DNA of 64,000 bases, taken from NCBI RefSeq assembly GCF_008761635.1, contig NZ_CP044344.1, positions 2,914,001 to 2,978,000 on the forward strand. The letters run 5' to 3'. Of this stretch, positions 8,796-18,141 are shown piece by piece. Position 1 is the first letter of the stretch. Every line of letters starts with the position of its first letter. The translations under genes and the position numbers were made by a program. Source of the DNA: Nocardioides cynanchi. GTDB lineage: Bacteria; Actinomycetota; Actinomycetes; Propionibacteriales; Nocardioidaceae. The notes beneath the pieces are model-generated. The model saw nothing but the letters and a program-made list of their open reading frames with translations, was not told where the DNA came from and did not search any database.

Positions 8796-9209
8796 GTGCA
8801 CGCATTGCTCAGGGCCCTGGTCAGCGGCGCCGCGCTGCTGGCGCTGGCCGGCTGCGGGACCTCGGACAGCGGGTCGCCGGCCGGCGCCGTCACCGGACCG
8901 ACCACGCCCGCGCACGACGGGATCGGCGCGCGGGTCCACGTCAGCGGACGGCTGGAGGGTGTGGGCGGACCGGCCGCCCAGCCACCTCGGCCGTGGCCGG
9001 GGACCGTCTCCTGGACCGGCCCGACGCACGGGACCGTGCGGGTCGGGCACGACGGAAGCTTCACCCTGGACCTGCCGGCGGGGCGCTACCTGCTCACTGG
9101 GCACAGCCCGGCCTACGGCGACGGTCGCTACGTCTGCCAGGCCCCGCACCCGCTCGTGGTCCGCCCGGGTGCGCCGGCGCACCTGGACGTGCTCTGCCAG
9201 ATGCGGTGA
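8796..9209 (+). CDS. small secreted lipoprotein, function unknown
   Basis: A 137-residue protein from a GTG at 8796. The N-terminus VHALLRALVSGAALLALAGC is a lipoprotein signal with lipobox LAGC, so it would be diacylated and attached to the outer face of the membrane. The rest (GTVRVGHDGSFTLDLPAGRY, then VCQAPHPLVVRPG) resembles a small beta-sandwich like carboxypeptidase-regulatory or transthyretin-type domains. I do not recognise a specific family. It is divergent from the quinone oxidoreductase and converges on the MFS gene that ends at 9234. Confidence 0.6.
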   Translation: MHALLRALVSGAALLALAGCGTSDSGSPAGAVTGPTTPAHDGIGARVHVSGRLEGVGGPAAQPPRPWPGTVSWTGPTHGTVRVGHDGSFTLDLPAGRYLLTGHSPAYGDGRYVCQAPHPLVVRPGAPAHLDVLCQMR

Positions 9210-9233
9210 CGGCCGGGACGGGTCATCGAGGCG

Positions 9234-10676
9234 TCACCGTGCGCAGTGCGGACAGTCCACCTGGCCGACGTGCGCGTGGGCGGGCTCCGGGACCCCGGGC
9301 TGAGTCCCGGCCGGGAGCAGCACCCACGACAAGACCCCACCGGCTGCGAGCAGGCCGGCGCAGACCCACATCGCGTGGCCGTACGCCGTACCGAACGCGG
9401 CCGCTTCGTCGTACTCCCCACCTGATAGCCCGACCAGCACCGGCAGAGCGGCGACGGCGAACAGGGAGCCGGCCCGGGCGACCGCGTTGTTGACCCCGCT
9501 GGCGACACCGGCCCGATCGGCAGGGGCCGCCGCCAGGACGGTGGCCGTCAGCGGCGCCACCATCAGGGCCAGGCCGAGGGCGAAGACGACCAGCGGTGGC
9601 AGCACGCCCAGCCAGTACGACGTCCCGTCGCCGACGAAGGACAGCCAGCCCACCCCGACCGCCATCACCAGCGGCCCGACGGTCATCGGGATCCGCGGTC
9701 CGATCCGGGCGCCGAGCGCACCGCCGCGGGCGGCCAGCAGGAGCATCAGCGCGGTGATCGGGAGGGTGGCCAGGCCGGCCTCCAGCGCGCCGTACCCCAG
9801 CACCGTCTGCAGCTCGATCACGAGGAAGAACAGGAGGGCGCCCAGCGCGGCGTAGACCAGCAGGGTCATCGCGTTGGCCGCGGAGAAGATGCGGGAGGCG
9901 AACAGGCTCAGCGGCAGCATCGGGTGCTCCACCCGGCGCTCGACCAGCACGAAGCCGACGCCGGCCGCCACGCCCGCGACCAGTGCCGGCAGCGCCAGCG
10001 CCGTGCCCCACTCGATCAGCCAGTAGGTCACCCCGGCCAGGGCGAGGGCCGCGAGCCCGGCGCCGAGACCGTCGTACCGTCCCTGCTCGGTGGTCCGGCT
10101 CTCGGGCACGAAGGCCAGGGTGACCACGACCGTGACCACGGCCAGGGGTGCGTTGAGCCAGAAGATCCAGCGCCAGTCGGCGTACTGGACGAGCGCTCCG
10201 CCGACGAACGGCCCGACCGCCGCGGCGATGCTGATCATCCCGGTCCAGGCACCGATCGCCCGACCGCGGTCCGCCGCGGCGATGTCGGACTGGATGATCG
10301 CCAGGCTGCCCGGGGTGAGCAGGGCGCCGCCGATGCCCTGGAGCACGCGGGCCGCGATCAGCACCCCGGGGTTGGGCGCGAGCCCGCACAGCGCCGAGGC
10401 CAGTGCGAACCACACCACGCCGGTCAGGAACATCCGCCGGCGGCCCAACCGGTCGCCGAGCGAGCCGCCCAGCAGGATCAGGCTGGCCAGCATCAGCAGG
10501 TAGCCGTTGGTGATCCACTGGAGCTGAGCGAGGCTGGCGTCGAGGTCGTGACCCATGGTCTTGAGGGCGACGTTGACCACGGTGCCGTCCAGCATCACCA
10601 TCCCGGACCCGAGCGTGGTCGCCAGGACCACCCCGCGGCCGGCGGCGGAGGCGTACTGCACACCGGTCTCGCTCAT
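9234..10676 (-). CDS. DHA2-family MFS transporter
   Basis: A 480-residue transporter with about 14 hydrophobic segments, an N-terminal SGMVMLDGTVVNVALKTMG helix characteristic of DHA2 drug:H+ antiporters, motif A GGSLGDRLGRRRMF after helix 2, and the motif-C region GGALLTPGSLAII. The short tail ends with CPHCAR, an odd Cys-x-x-Cys at the C-terminus. It lies 34 bp downstream of a TetR gene in the same orientation, so it is probably controlled by that regulator. The substrate is unknown. Confidence 0.85.
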   Translation of the reverse strand: MSETGVQYASAAGRGVVLATTLGSGMVMLDGTVVNVALKTMGHDLDASLAQLQWITNGYLLMLASLILLGGSLGDRLGRRRMFLTGVVWFALASALCGLAPNPGVLIAARVLQGIGGALLTPGSLAIIQSDIAAADRGRAIGAWTGMISIAAAVGPFVGGALVQYADWRWIFWLNAPLAVVTVVVTLAFVPESRTTEQGRYDGLGAGLAALALAGVTYWLIEWGTALALPALVAGVAAGVGFVLVERRVEHPMLPLSLFASRIFSAANAMTLLVYAALGALLFFLVIELQTVLGYGALEAGLATLPITALMLLLAARGGALGARIGPRIPMTVGPLVMAVGVGWLSFVGDGTSYWLGVLPPLVVFALGLALMVAPLTATVLAAAPADRAGVASGVNNAVARAGSLFAVAALPVLVGLSGGEYDEAAAFGTAYGHAMWVCAGLLAAGGVLSWVLLPAGTQPGVPEPAHAHVGQVDCPHCAR

Positions 10677-10710
10677 CGGTGGAGGCTACCCCGGGATCCT
10701 CGTGCGGAGC

Positions 10711-11304
10711 TCAGCTGCGCAGGGTGCAGCCGGTGATCCAGGCGATGTCGTCCGCGGTGTCGTCGGGCGTGCCGACCGGGTGGATCACGTGCGAGAGCAC
10801 CAGCCGGACCACCATGTCCACCGCCGCCTCGATCCGGCGCTCGTCCAGGGCGATCGGGTAGGCACCGATCCGCGCGTGCACGGCCTGGCTGGCGGCCTCG
10901 ACCAGCGCGTCGTTCCGAGTCGTCAGCAGGGGCAGGAGCTCGGTCTCGGCGCCGTAGGACTGCGAGACCACGGCCTGCAGCAGCGCGTTGGAGCCCGCCA
11001 GGACCAGCACGCCGTACGCCGCCTCGCGGATGGCCGCGACCAGGTCGGTCGGTTGCCGGTCGAAGGCGGCGTCGACCACGGCCAGGAACTTGAACAGCTC
11101 GGCCAGCACCATCTCCTCGGCGAGCTGTGGCTTGGAGCCCACCTCGTTGTAGACGGTCTGCCGGGAGACCCCGACCCGCTCGGCCAGCTTGCCCATGGTC
11201 ACCCCGGCCCACCCGACCTCGAGGGTCAGCTCGGCGGCGGCCGCGACCACTCGTTCGTGCATGGAGGTCGGTACGTCGTCTCGTCGAGCCGCAGCGGAGG
11301 TCAC
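10711..11304 (-). CDS. TetR-family regulator
   Basis: A 197-residue regulator. The helix-turn-helix is at about residues 30-65 (WAGVTMGKLAERVGVSRQTV YNEVGSK), followed by an all-helical ligand domain. It sits between the alkB-rubredoxin gene upstream and a DHA2 exporter downstream, all on the minus strand. Actinobacterial alkB clusters often carry such a regulator (AlkU type) that represses alkB and is released by fatty-acid or acyl-CoA products. That assignment is by context. The palindrome overlapping the alkB promoter (13031-13055) is its likely target. Confidence 0.85.
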   Translation of the reverse strand: MTSAAARRDDVPTSMHERVVAAAAELTLEVGWAGVTMGKLAERVGVSRQTVYNEVGSKPQLAEEMVLAELFKFLAVVDAAFDRQPTDLVAAIREAAYGVLVLAGSNALLQAVVSQSYGAETELLPLLTTRNDALVEAASQAVHARIGAYPIALDERRIEAAVDMVVRLVLSHVIHPVGTPDDTADDIAWITGCTLRS

Positions 11305-11419
11305 CCGGTCAGTCTAGGAAGCCGGCCGAGGGTCCCTCGCCCGTACGGGACACGCGGAGCGCGTCGCCGCACCGCCCGGCGACTGGCAGTTGTAGATCCA
11401 CATTGTCGGCTTCGACCGC
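11305..11419. other. intergenic between alkB-rubredoxin and tetR
   Basis: About 115 bp. It holds a near-palindrome TGTAGATCCACA (11390-11401), with one mismatched pair, that could be an operator or part of a separate tetR promoter. No gene is seen. Confidence 0.35.
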
Positions 11420-12979
11420 TCAGGACGTCACCGCGGGCTCGACGGCGACGAAGTCCACCTTGTCGCGGACCCCGCAGTCCGGGCAGCACCAGGTCTCCGG
11501 GATCTCCGACCACGCCGTCCCGGCGGCGAACCCCTCCCGCTCCTCACCGGCCACCACGTCGTAGGTGTACCCGCAGCCGGGGCACCGGTACGTCAACGCG
11601 TCGTCGGTGTGGTCTCGACTCCGCTCGACCACCGGCCCGGATGCTGCGCCACCTGCGGACGGTGGCTCGGAGGGGCCGGAGAGGACGTCAAGGGGCTTGG
11701 CCGCGGCGGCCGCAACGGCGGTCTCGCCGCGGGGCGCCGCCCGGCCGACGCGCCGCCCCAGTCCCGAAGGCTCCTCCGAGACGCCGGCCGCAACGCCGGC
11801 GCCGTACCGCGCCAGGATCTTGTCCCGCTTGCGGGGGCTCAGGTTGGCGCGGGTCAGGTCGCCGTCGAAGTGCCGGAGCACGCGGGGGTCCATCACCCGG
11901 CGCCAGACGGCGGGCACGATGGCGAGCACGATCATCCCGGCGTAGCCGGTCGGGAGCACCGGGCTCTCCTGGTAGTCACGCAGCGACTGGTAGCGCCGGG
12001 TCGGGTTGGCGTGGTGGTCGCTGTGGCGTTGCAGGTGGTAGAGCAGCACGTTGGTCGCGATGTTGTTGGAGTTCCACGAGTGCGACGGGTCGACCCGCTC
12101 GTAGCGCTCGCGCTCGCCGACGCCGACCTTCTGCCGGAGCATGCCGTAGTGCTCCATGTAGTTGACGACCTCGAGCAGCGAGAAGCCGACCACCGCCTGG
12201 ATCACGAGGTACGGCGTGATGCCGACGCCGAAGAGGGCGATCATCGCTCCCCACAGCACCGCCGACATCAACCAGGCGTTGAGCACGTCGTTCGAGAGCC
12301 GCCAGGGGTGCTGCCTGCGGCGCGCGATCCGCTTCTTCTCGAGGTTCCATGCGGAGCGGAGCGAGCCGATGACCGTACGCGGCCAGAACTGGTAGAAGTT
12401 CTCCCCCATCCGGGCCGACGCGGGGTCCTCGGGCGTCGCGACGCGGACGTGGTGGCCGCGGTTGTGCTCGATGTAGAAGTGGCCGTAGAAGCTCTGGGCC
12501 AGGGCGATCTTGGACAGCCAGCGCTCGTTGGCCTCCTTCTTGTGGCCGAGCTCGTGGGCGGTGTTGATGCCGATGCCGCCGATGCAGCCGATCGAGATGG
12601 CGATGCCGACCCGGTCGACCACGGACAGGTCGTAGTGGGTCATCACCCAGAAGGCACCGACGAAGCCGGCGTACTGGATCGGCAGGAACATGTAGGTGAT
12701 CCAGCGGTAGTAGCGGTCCTGCTCCAGCGCCTCGATCACGTCGTCGGGAGGGTTGGACCGGTCGAGCCCGGCAACGAGGTCGATGGCGGGCACCACCCCC
12801 AGGATCACGATCGGGCCGATCCAGAACCACGCGCCCCACCCGGTCACCCGCCACATCCCGATCGCGATGAACGCCAGGGACGGGACCACCAGGCCGATCA
12901 GCCACAGGTAGCGCTTGCGGTCGCGCCAGCCCTCGGTCGAGCCCTCGGGAACGGTGCTGTGGGCGATGGTCTCGGGCAC
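11420..12979 (-). CDS. alkB: alkane 1-monooxygenase fused to rubredoxin
   Basis: A 519-residue fusion. Residues 1-390 are an AlkB membrane di-iron hydroxylase with hydrophobic helices and the three histidine boxes HELGHKK (142-148), EHNRGHH (171-177) and [11 protein letters not shown] (316-326). After a low-complexity Ala/Pro linker (about 395-460) comes a rubredoxin with CPGCGYTYD and CCPDCG, giving the four cysteines that hold one iron. AlkB adds one oxygen to the terminal carbon of medium- or long-chain n-alkanes at the cytoplasmic membrane, and the fused rubredoxin supplies electrons. Such fusions are known in Nocardioides, Prauserella and relatives. The gene begins a cluster with TetR and MFS genes. 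Confidence 0.96.
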   Translation of the reverse strand: MPETIAHSTVPEGSTEGWRDRKRYLWLIGLVVPSLAFIAIGMWRVTGWGAWFWIGPIVILGVVPAIDLVAGLDRSNPPDDVIEALEQDRYYRWITYMFLPIQYAGFVGAFWVMTHYDLSVVDRVGIAISIGCIGGIGINTAHELGHKKEANERWLSKIALAQSFYGHFYIEHNRGHHVRVATPEDPASARMGENFYQFWPRTVIGSLRSAWNLEKKRIARRRQHPWRLSNDVLNAWLMSAVLWGAMIALFGVGITPYLVIQAVVGFSLLEVVNYMEHYGMLRQKVGVGERERYERVDPSHSWNSNNIATNVLLYHLQRHSDHHANPTRRYQSLRDYQESPVLPTGYAGMIVLAIVPAVWRRVMDPRVLRHFDGDLTRANLSPRKRDKILARYGAGVAAGVSEEPSGLGRRVGRAAPRGETAVAAAAAKPLDVLSGPSEPPSAGGAASGPVVERSRDHTDDALTYRCPGCGYTYDVVAGEEREGFAAGTAWSEIPETWCCPDCGVRDKVDFVAVEPAVTS

Positions 12980-13030
12980 GGCTGCCTCCTCGGTCTCCGC
13001 GGCGGGCGGGAGTTGGCTCGACCGCCTTGG

Positions 13031-13067
13031 TTTACATCACCATGCAGTTTGTAAAGCACGGTGTCAA
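13031..13067 (-). promoter_or_regulatory. alkB promoter with overlapping operator palindrome
   Basis: On the minus strand, -35 TTGACA (13062-13067) and -10 CATGGT (13039-13044) are 17 bp apart. An inverted repeat TTTACA-N13-TGTAAA spans 13031-13055 and covers the -10 and part of the spacer. This is a classic repressor site, probably for the TetR encoded downstream (inference). Confidence 0.65.
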
Positions 13068-13124
13068 GGGTTCCGCCGGCACCCCGAGTTGCCGAGACGG
13101 GGCGTGGAGGGCGAGATTGGGGGC

Positions 13125-13880
13125 ATGAGTGGTTCGGGACTCGCCTTCGGCATCGACTTCGGCGGCAGTGGCATCAAGGGCGCACCGGTGGACCTGGAGG
13201 CGGGTGAGTTCGCCGAGGAGCGCGTGCGCATCGACACGCCGCAGCCGGCGACCCCGGACGCCGTGGCCACCGTGTTCAAGGAGCTGCTAGGAAAGTTCGC
13301 GGACTCCGACGGACCGGTCGGGGTGACCGTCCCCGGAGTCGTCAAGCACGGCGTGGTGCACTCGGCCGCCAACATCGACAAGCACTGGATCGGCGAGGAC
13401 GCCGACAAGCTGTTCACCGACGCCACGGGCCGCGACGTCCATGTCGTCAACGACGCCGACGCGGCCGGCCTGGCCGAGGTGAGATACGGCGCGGCCAAGG
13501 GTCGGCAGGGCCTGGTCATCGTCACCACGCTCGGCACCGGCATCGGCTCAGCGCTGGTCTACGACGGGGTGCTGGTCCCCAACAGCGAGCTCGGCCACCT
13601 CGAGATCGACGGGCACGACGCCGAGAAGCGGGCAGCCTCGTCGGTCAAGGAGCGGGAGGACCTCTCCTGGGAGGACTGGGCCGCCCGGCTCACGACGTAC
13701 TACCGCAAGCTGGAGGACCTGTTCTCCCCCGAGCTCTTCGTGGTCGGCGGCGGCGTGAGCAAGAAGGCCGACAAGTTCCTGTCGCTGATCGACATCGACA
13801 CCGAGATCATCGCAGCCGCCCTCGAGAACGCCGCCGGGATCGTGGGCGCCGCGCTCTACGCCACCGAGAGCAACGACTGA
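13125..13880 (+). CDS. ppgK: polyphosphate glucokinase
   Basis: A 251-residue ROK-type kinase that phosphorylates glucose with polyphosphate or ATP, giving glucose-6-phosphate. The phosphate motif is [20 protein letters not shown] at the N-terminus, the polyP/ATP site contains [12 protein letters not shown], and the sugar site holds [11 protein letters not shown]. The C-terminal VVGGGVSKK is typical of the family. The length fits other actinobacterial PpgK proteins. The ATG at 13125 is preferred because upstream in-frame codons lie inside the divergent alkB promoter. A hairpin at 13905-13925 separates it from the convergent glutathione peroxidase gene. Confidence 0.95.
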   Translation: MSGSGLAFGIDFGGSGIKGAPVDLEAGEFAEERVRIDTPQPATPDAVATVFKELLGKFADSDGPVGVTVPGVVKHGVVHSAANIDKHWIGEDADKLFTDATGRDVHVVNDADAAGLAEVRYGAAKGRQGLVIVTTLGTGIGSALVYDGVLVPNSELGHLEIDGHDAEKRAASSVKEREDLSWEDWAARLTTYYRKLEDLFSPELFVVGGGVSKKADKFLSLIDIDTEIIAAALENAAGIVGAALYATESND

Positions 13881-13904
13881 CCGAGCGGCCGCGAGCGCCT
13901 GAGG

Positions 13905-13925
13905 GGGCGACCATCGTGGCCGCCC
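13905..13925. terminator. bidirectional hairpin between ppgK and the gpx operon
   Basis: Stem GGGCG/CGCCC plus CCA/TGG around a TCG loop with one A·C mismatch. It lies in the 59-bp gap between two converging genes. Confidence 0.5.
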
Positions 13926-13939
13926 GTCTCGGGTGCCGG

Positions 13940-14449
13940 TCAGCCCGCCGCGGCCTCGGCAGCGGGTCCCTCGGCCAGTGCGGCCTCGATGGCGGGACGC
14001 AGCTTCTCCGGCTCCTTGGTGGGCCCGAAGCGCTTGAGCACCCGGCCGTCGCGGCCGATCAGGAACTTGGTGAAGTTCCACTTGATGTTGGCCCCCAGGG
14101 CCCCCGACTTCTTGTGCTTGAGCCAGACGTAGAGCGGGTGGGTGTCGTCGCCGTTGACGTCGATCTTGGAGAACATCGGGAACGTGACCCCGTAGTTCTT
14201 CGAGCAGAAGGCGCCGATCTCCTCCTCGGTGCCCGGCTCCTGGTGGCCGAACTGGTCGCACGGGAAGCCGAGGATGGTCAGACCCTGGTCGGCGAAGTCG
14301 TCGTACAGCCGCTGCAGGCCTTCGTACTGCGGCGTGAGCCCGCACTTGCTGGCGGTGTTGACGACGAGGACGACGTCACCGACGTAGTCGCCAAGGGCCT
14401 GGTCCTGTCCGGTGAGCGTGGTCGCGGAGAAGTCCCCGAGAGTGGTCAT
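13940..14449 (-). CDS. glutathione peroxidase-family thiol peroxidase
   Basis: A 169-residue thioredoxin-fold peroxidase. The catalytic block NTASKCGLTPQYEGLQ has cysteine where animal enzymes have selenocysteine. FPCDQFGHQEPG supplies the Gln, and IKWNFTKFLIGRDG carries the Trp-Asn pair. Bacterial homologues usually reduce hydroperoxides with thioredoxin or mycothiol-linked partners rather than glutathione; the partner here is not visible. The ATG at 14449 overlaps the malic enzyme stop by 4 bp, so the two are co-translated. Confidence 0.93.
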   Translation of the reverse strand: MTTLGDFSATTLTGQDQALGDYVGDVVLVVNTASKCGLTPQYEGLQRLYDDFADQGLTILGFPCDQFGHQEPGTEEEIGAFCSKNYGVTFPMFSKIDVNGDDTHPLYVWLKHKKSGALGANIKWNFTKFLIGRDGRVLKRFGPTKEPEKLRPAIEAALAEGPAAEAAAG

Positions 14450-15825
14450 GCGTCTGCTCCTCTGATGGCGGCGGCGACGGCCTTGGGGACGTCGGGGTTG
14501 AAGACACTCGGAATGATGAAGTTGGGGTTGAGCTCGTCGTCCTTGACGACCAGGGCGATCGCCTCGGCCGCCTTGAGCAGCATCGCGGTGGTGATCTCGG
14601 TGGCACGGGCGTCGAGCAGCCCGCGGAACACGCCGGGGAACGCCAGCACGTTGTTGATCTGGTTGGGGAAGTCCGAGCGCCCGCTCGCGACGACCGCGGC
14701 GTAGCGCTCGGCATCGGCCGGGTCGACCTCCGGGTCGGGGTTCGCCAGCGCGAAGACCACGCTCCTGGGCGCCATGTCCGCGATCCACTCGGCCGGCAGG
14801 ATCCCCGGCGCACTGACCCCGATGAACACGTCGGCCCCGCGCAGCGCGTCGTGCAGGCCGCCGCGCAGGCCGTGCGGGTTGGTGCGGGCCGCGAGCTCTG
14901 CCATGGCCGGGCTCAGCGTCTCGTCGCCGGCGCAGAGGATGCCCTCGCGGTCGTTGACCACGACGTCGGCCGCGCCGCCGGCCAGGAGCAGGGTGACGAT
15001 CGCCGAGCCGGCGGCACCGCCACCCGAGACGACGATCCGGACGTCGGGCAGCCTCTTCTCCACGCAGCGCAGCGCGTTGGTCAGCGCGGCCAGGACGACG
15101 ATGGCGGTGCCGTGCTGGTCGTCGTGGAAGACCGGGATGTCGAGGCTGGCCCTCAGCCGCCGCTCGACCTCGAAGCAGCGCGGGGCCGCGATGTCCTCGA
15201 GGTTGATGCCGCCGAAGCCGGGGGCGATCATCTCCACGGCCTTGACGATCTCGTCGGTGTCCTGGGTGGCCAGGCAGATCGGCCAGGCGTCGATGTCGGC
15301 GAACCGCTTGAACAGCGCGGCCTTGCCCTCCATCACCGGCAGCGCGGCGCCCGGGCCGATGTTGCCGAGGCCGAGCACGGCCGAGCCGTCGGTGACCACG
15401 GCGACGGAGTTGCCCTTGATGGTCAGGCGGCGGACGTCGTCGGGGTTCTTCGACAACGCCAGGCTGACTCGCCCCACGCCGGGGGTGTAGGCCATCGACA
15501 GGTCGTCGCGGGTCTTCAGCGGCACCTTCGACCTGACCTCGATCTTGCCGCCGATATGCAGCAGGAAGGTCCGGTCGCTGACCTTGTGCACCTCCACGCC
15601 CTCGACCTGGCGGACCGCGTCGACCAGCAGCTCGGAGTGGTCGGAGTCGGAGGCCGAGCAGGTCACGTCGACGACGAGCCGGTCGTGGCTCGAGTCGGCC
15701 ACGTCGATCCCGGTGACGATGCCGCCGGCCGAGGAGATGGCGGTGGCGACGGCACCGACGATCCCGTGGTCCGGGGCGGTGTGAAGTCGCATCGTGATGG
15801 AGTACGACGACGGGGTGGCCGACAC
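14446..15825 (-). CDS. NAD(P)-dependent malic enzyme with N-terminal ACT domain
   Basis: A 459-residue enzyme that oxidatively decarboxylates malate to pyruvate. An ACT-type regulatory domain (about 1-80: SYSITMRLHTAPDHGIVGAV) precedes the malic core: MAYTPGVGRVSLALSKNPDD, TDGSAVLGLGNIGP, the metal/substrate segment FHDDQHGTA, and the Rossmann motif VVSGGGAAGSAI. Small-type bacterial malic enzymes lack an ACT domain, so amino-acid feedback control is plausible. The GTG at 15825 is chosen for its GAGGA ribosome site; upstream in-frame codons lack one. It forms an operon with the peroxidase gene. Confidence 0.92.
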   Translation of the reverse strand: MSATPSSYSITMRLHTAPDHGIVGAVATAISSAGGIVTGIDVADSSHDRLVVDVTCSASDSDHSELLVDAVRQVEGVEVHKVSDRTFLLHIGGKIEVRSKVPLKTRDDLSMAYTPGVGRVSLALSKNPDDVRRLTIKGNSVAVVTDGSAVLGLGNIGPGAALPVMEGKAALFKRFADIDAWPICLATQDTDEIVKAVEMIAPGFGGINLEDIAAPRCFEVERRLRASLDIPVFHDDQHGTAIVVLAALTNALRCVEKRLPDVRIVVSGGGAAGSAIVTLLLAGGAADVVVNDREGILCAGDETLSPAMAELAARTNPHGLRGGLHDALRGADVFIGVSAPGILPAEWIADMAPRSVVFALANPDPEVDPADAERYAAVVASGRSDFPNQINNVLAFPGVFRGLLDARATEITTAMLLKAAEAIALVVKDDELNPNFIIPSVFNPDVPKAVAAAIRGADA

Positions 15826-15907
15826 GTTCCTCACAGTAGCCGGGCGTCGTCGGGGTCGCCGTTTCGGCATACTCGGCTGCCATGCCGCCGATCGCCGACC
15901 ACACGCC

Positions 15908-16936
15908 ATGACCGCGGACCTGTTGACCGGGTGGGGCGTCAGCGTGCCGGTCCTGGCGGCCCCGATGTCCGGGGGCGCGACCACGCCGGACCTGGTGGCC
16001 GCGGCCGCCTCCGTGGGGAGCCTCGGCTTCCTCGCCGGCGGTTACCTGACCGGCGCGGCACTCGCCGAGCAGCTGGATGCGGTGGCTGTCGGCGGCGGGA
16101 CCATCGGAGTCAACCTGTTCGCGCCCCATCCGATGCCGGTCGACCGGGCCGCCTACCGGCGCTACCGCGACCTGCTCCACGCCGAGGCCGACCGCTACGG
16201 CGTCGCCCTGCCCGAGGAGCCGCTCGAGGACGACGACCACTGGCGCGACAAGATCGACCTGCTCCTGGAGCGGCCGCCGGCGTGCGCGTCGTTCACCTTC
16301 GGCATCCCGGAGCCGGACCTGGTCGCCCGGCTGCAGCGCGCGGGCACCGTCGTGGCGCAGACGGTCACGTCACCGGCCGAGGCGCGGCGGGCCGCCGACG
16401 CGGGCGTCGACGCGCTCGTGGTCCAGGGCGCCGACGCCGGGGGTCACTCGGCCACCCTCACCCCCGAGCAGCCACCCGAGCGGATGCCCCTCGCCGACCT
16501 GGTCGCGCGGGTCACCGGCAGCGTCGACCTGCCCTGCCTGGCGACCGGCGGCATCGCCACCCCGTCCGCGGCAGCGGCGACCCTGGCAGCCGGGGCGGTG
16601 GCCGTGCTCGCCGGCACCGCGCTCCTCCTGGCTCCCGAGGCCGGCACCTCGCCCACCCACCGGGCGGCGCTGCTCCGGCGCGACCGCGAGACGGTCGTGA
16701 CCCGGGCGTTCTCCGGTCGGCCCGCCCGAGGTCTGCGCAACCGCTTCATCGACGAGTACGACGCCCGCGCACCGCTCGGCTACCCGGCGGTCCACCACCT
16801 GACCATCGGTCTGCGCCGGGCGGCCGCGGCGGCCGGTGATCCGGACCTCGTGCACCTCTGGGCCGGCACCGGCTACCGCTCGGCCGACGAGCGACCTGCG
16901 GCCGAGACGCTCCTGGCGCTGGCCGCCGACCTCTAG
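15908..16936 (+). CDS. nitronate monooxygenase (2-nitropropane dioxygenase family)
   Basis: A 342-residue FMN TIM-barrel enzyme. The N-terminal VPVLAAPMSGGATTPDLVAA forms the FMN-binding start. GFLAGGYL and GVNLFAPHP follow, VVQGADAGGHSATL holds the catalytic-type histidine, and LPCLATGGIATPSAAAATLA binds the FMN phosphate. Family members oxidise alkyl nitronates such as propionate-3-nitronate. The ATG at 15908 is chosen because earlier frames lie in the divergent malic enzyme region. The gene converges with the MFS gene, the stops overlapping by 4 bp. Confidence 0.9.
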   Translation: MTADLLTGWGVSVPVLAAPMSGGATTPDLVAAAASVGSLGFLAGGYLTGAALAEQLDAVAVGGGTIGVNLFAPHPMPVDRAAYRRYRDLLHAEADRYGVALPEEPLEDDDHWRDKIDLLLERPPACASFTFGIPEPDLVARLQRAGTVVAQTVTSPAEARRAADAGVDALVVQGADAGGHSATLTPEQPPERMPLADLVARVTGSVDLPCLATGGIATPSAAAATLAAGAVAVLAGTALLLAPEAGTSPTHRAALLRRDRETVVTRAFSGRPARGLRNRFIDEYDARAPLGYPAVHHLTIGLRRAAAAAGDPDLVHLWAGTGYRSADERPAAETLLALAADL

Positions 16937-18141
16937 CCTCCGAAGCGACGGCGGTGCCGCAGCACCGCCACCAGCAGCACCAGGGCGACGGCCTGCGCCG
17001 CGCCGATCACGCCGATCAGCGCGCTGCGCTGCACGTCGTACAACCAGCCGGCCAGCACCCCGCCGCCGAGCGCCGCGACGGCCTGGAACGCCGCAAACGC
17101 GCCGTACGCCGTGCCCAGCCGGGCCTGCGGCACGAGGTCGGCGACCAGCGCCTTGACGGTCGAGTCCTGGACCCCGGTGGCCAGGCCCCACAGCAGGACG
17201 CCACCCACCGCCAGCCCGACCCGGTCGGTGAAGACCAGCACCGGGACCGCGGCGACCACGACCGGCAGCACCAGCAGGGTGCCCGCCCCCACCCGGTCGT
17301 AGGCGAAACCGGTCCCGAGGGACGCGACGGCCTCGGCGCCCATCGCGGCGGCGTAGACCACGGGCACCAGCGCGAAGCCGACCAGGTGCTCGTGCACGAG
17401 GTGGAAGGAGATCACGCCGAAGGTCATCAGCCCGACGGTGGTCAGGGCACAGGCGACGGCGTACACGTAGAACGTGCCCGGCAGCGCCTCGAGACGCTGG
17501 CTCTCGTGCGCCGGCCCGCGCACCGGGTCGCCGACGTGGCGGTGCATCCAGGCGAGCACCCCGAGCGCAACGGCACCGGGTACGGCGAGCACGGCCAGGG
17601 CGGCCCACGTGTGCCCGGTGGACGCGATCACCGCGGCCACCACCAGCGGGCCGAGGAAGGCGCCGGTCTGGTCGAGCGCCTTGTGCACCCCGAAGCCGCG
17701 GCCCCGGCCCACGTCGGTCGCCGCCACGGCGAGGAGCACCGACTTGGCAGGGCTGCGGACGGCCTTGCCGGTGCGCTCGAGCAGCACCATCGCGGAGCCG
17801 AACACCAGGCCGGCCGCACCGAGCGCCGGGGCGAGGGCCATCAGGGGAACGCACAGCGCGGTCAGCGCGTAGCCGACGACCATCCACGACCAGTAGCGAC
17901 CGGTCCGGTCGGCGGCGGGCCCGGAGAAGAGCCGGAAGCCCAGCGCGGCGGCCTCGCCCGCCCCGGTCACCAGACCGACCGTCAGCGCCGACGCGCCGAG
18001 CGAGGCCAGGAAGGGGCCGGTGATCGAGCGGGCACCCTCGTAGACCAGGTCGACCAGCAGGCTGACCACGCCGAGCCAGACCACGGTCCGCCAGCCGGCC
18101 CAGGCCCGCGAGCCGGGGGGTGCGGTGGCCTGCTCAGGCAT
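16933..18141 (-). CDS. MFS transporter
   Basis: A 402-residue membrane protein with about 12 segments. Motif A-like GPAADRTGRYWSW lies after helix 2, and ALLERTGKAVRSPAKS-like loop sequence (LLERTGKAVRSPAKSVLLA) lies after helix 4, a signature of YajR/tetracycline-type 'MFS_1' pumps of unknown substrate. It is the last gene of an operon with the DedA-family gene upstream; its ATG overlaps that gene's stop region by 8 bp. Confidence 0.8.
   Translation of the reverse strand: MPEQATAPPGSRAWAGWRTVVWLGVVSLLVDLVYEGARSITGPFLASLGASALTVGLVTGAGEAAALGFRLFSGPAADRTGRYWSWMVVGYALTALCVPLMALAPALGAAGLVFGSAMVLLERTGKAVRSPAKSVLLAVAATDVGRGRGFGVHKALDQTGAFLGPLVVAAVIASTGHTWAALAVLAVPGAVALGVLAWMHRHVGDPVRGPAHESQRLEALPGTFYVYAVACALTTVGLMTFGVISFHLVHEHLVGFALVPVVYAAAMGAEAVASLGTGFAYDRVGAGTLLVLPVVVAAVPVLVFTDRVGLAVGGVLLWGLATGVQDSTVKALVADLVPQARLGTAYGAFAAFQAVAALGGGVLAGWLYDVQRSALIGVIGAAQAVALVLLVAVLRHRRRFGG

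Noticed and set aside
13940..16240. 766-codon frame ending in glutathione peroxidase
   Set aside because: Only the last 170 codons match a family; the upstream part is antisense-like and overlaps the malic enzyme read in another frame.
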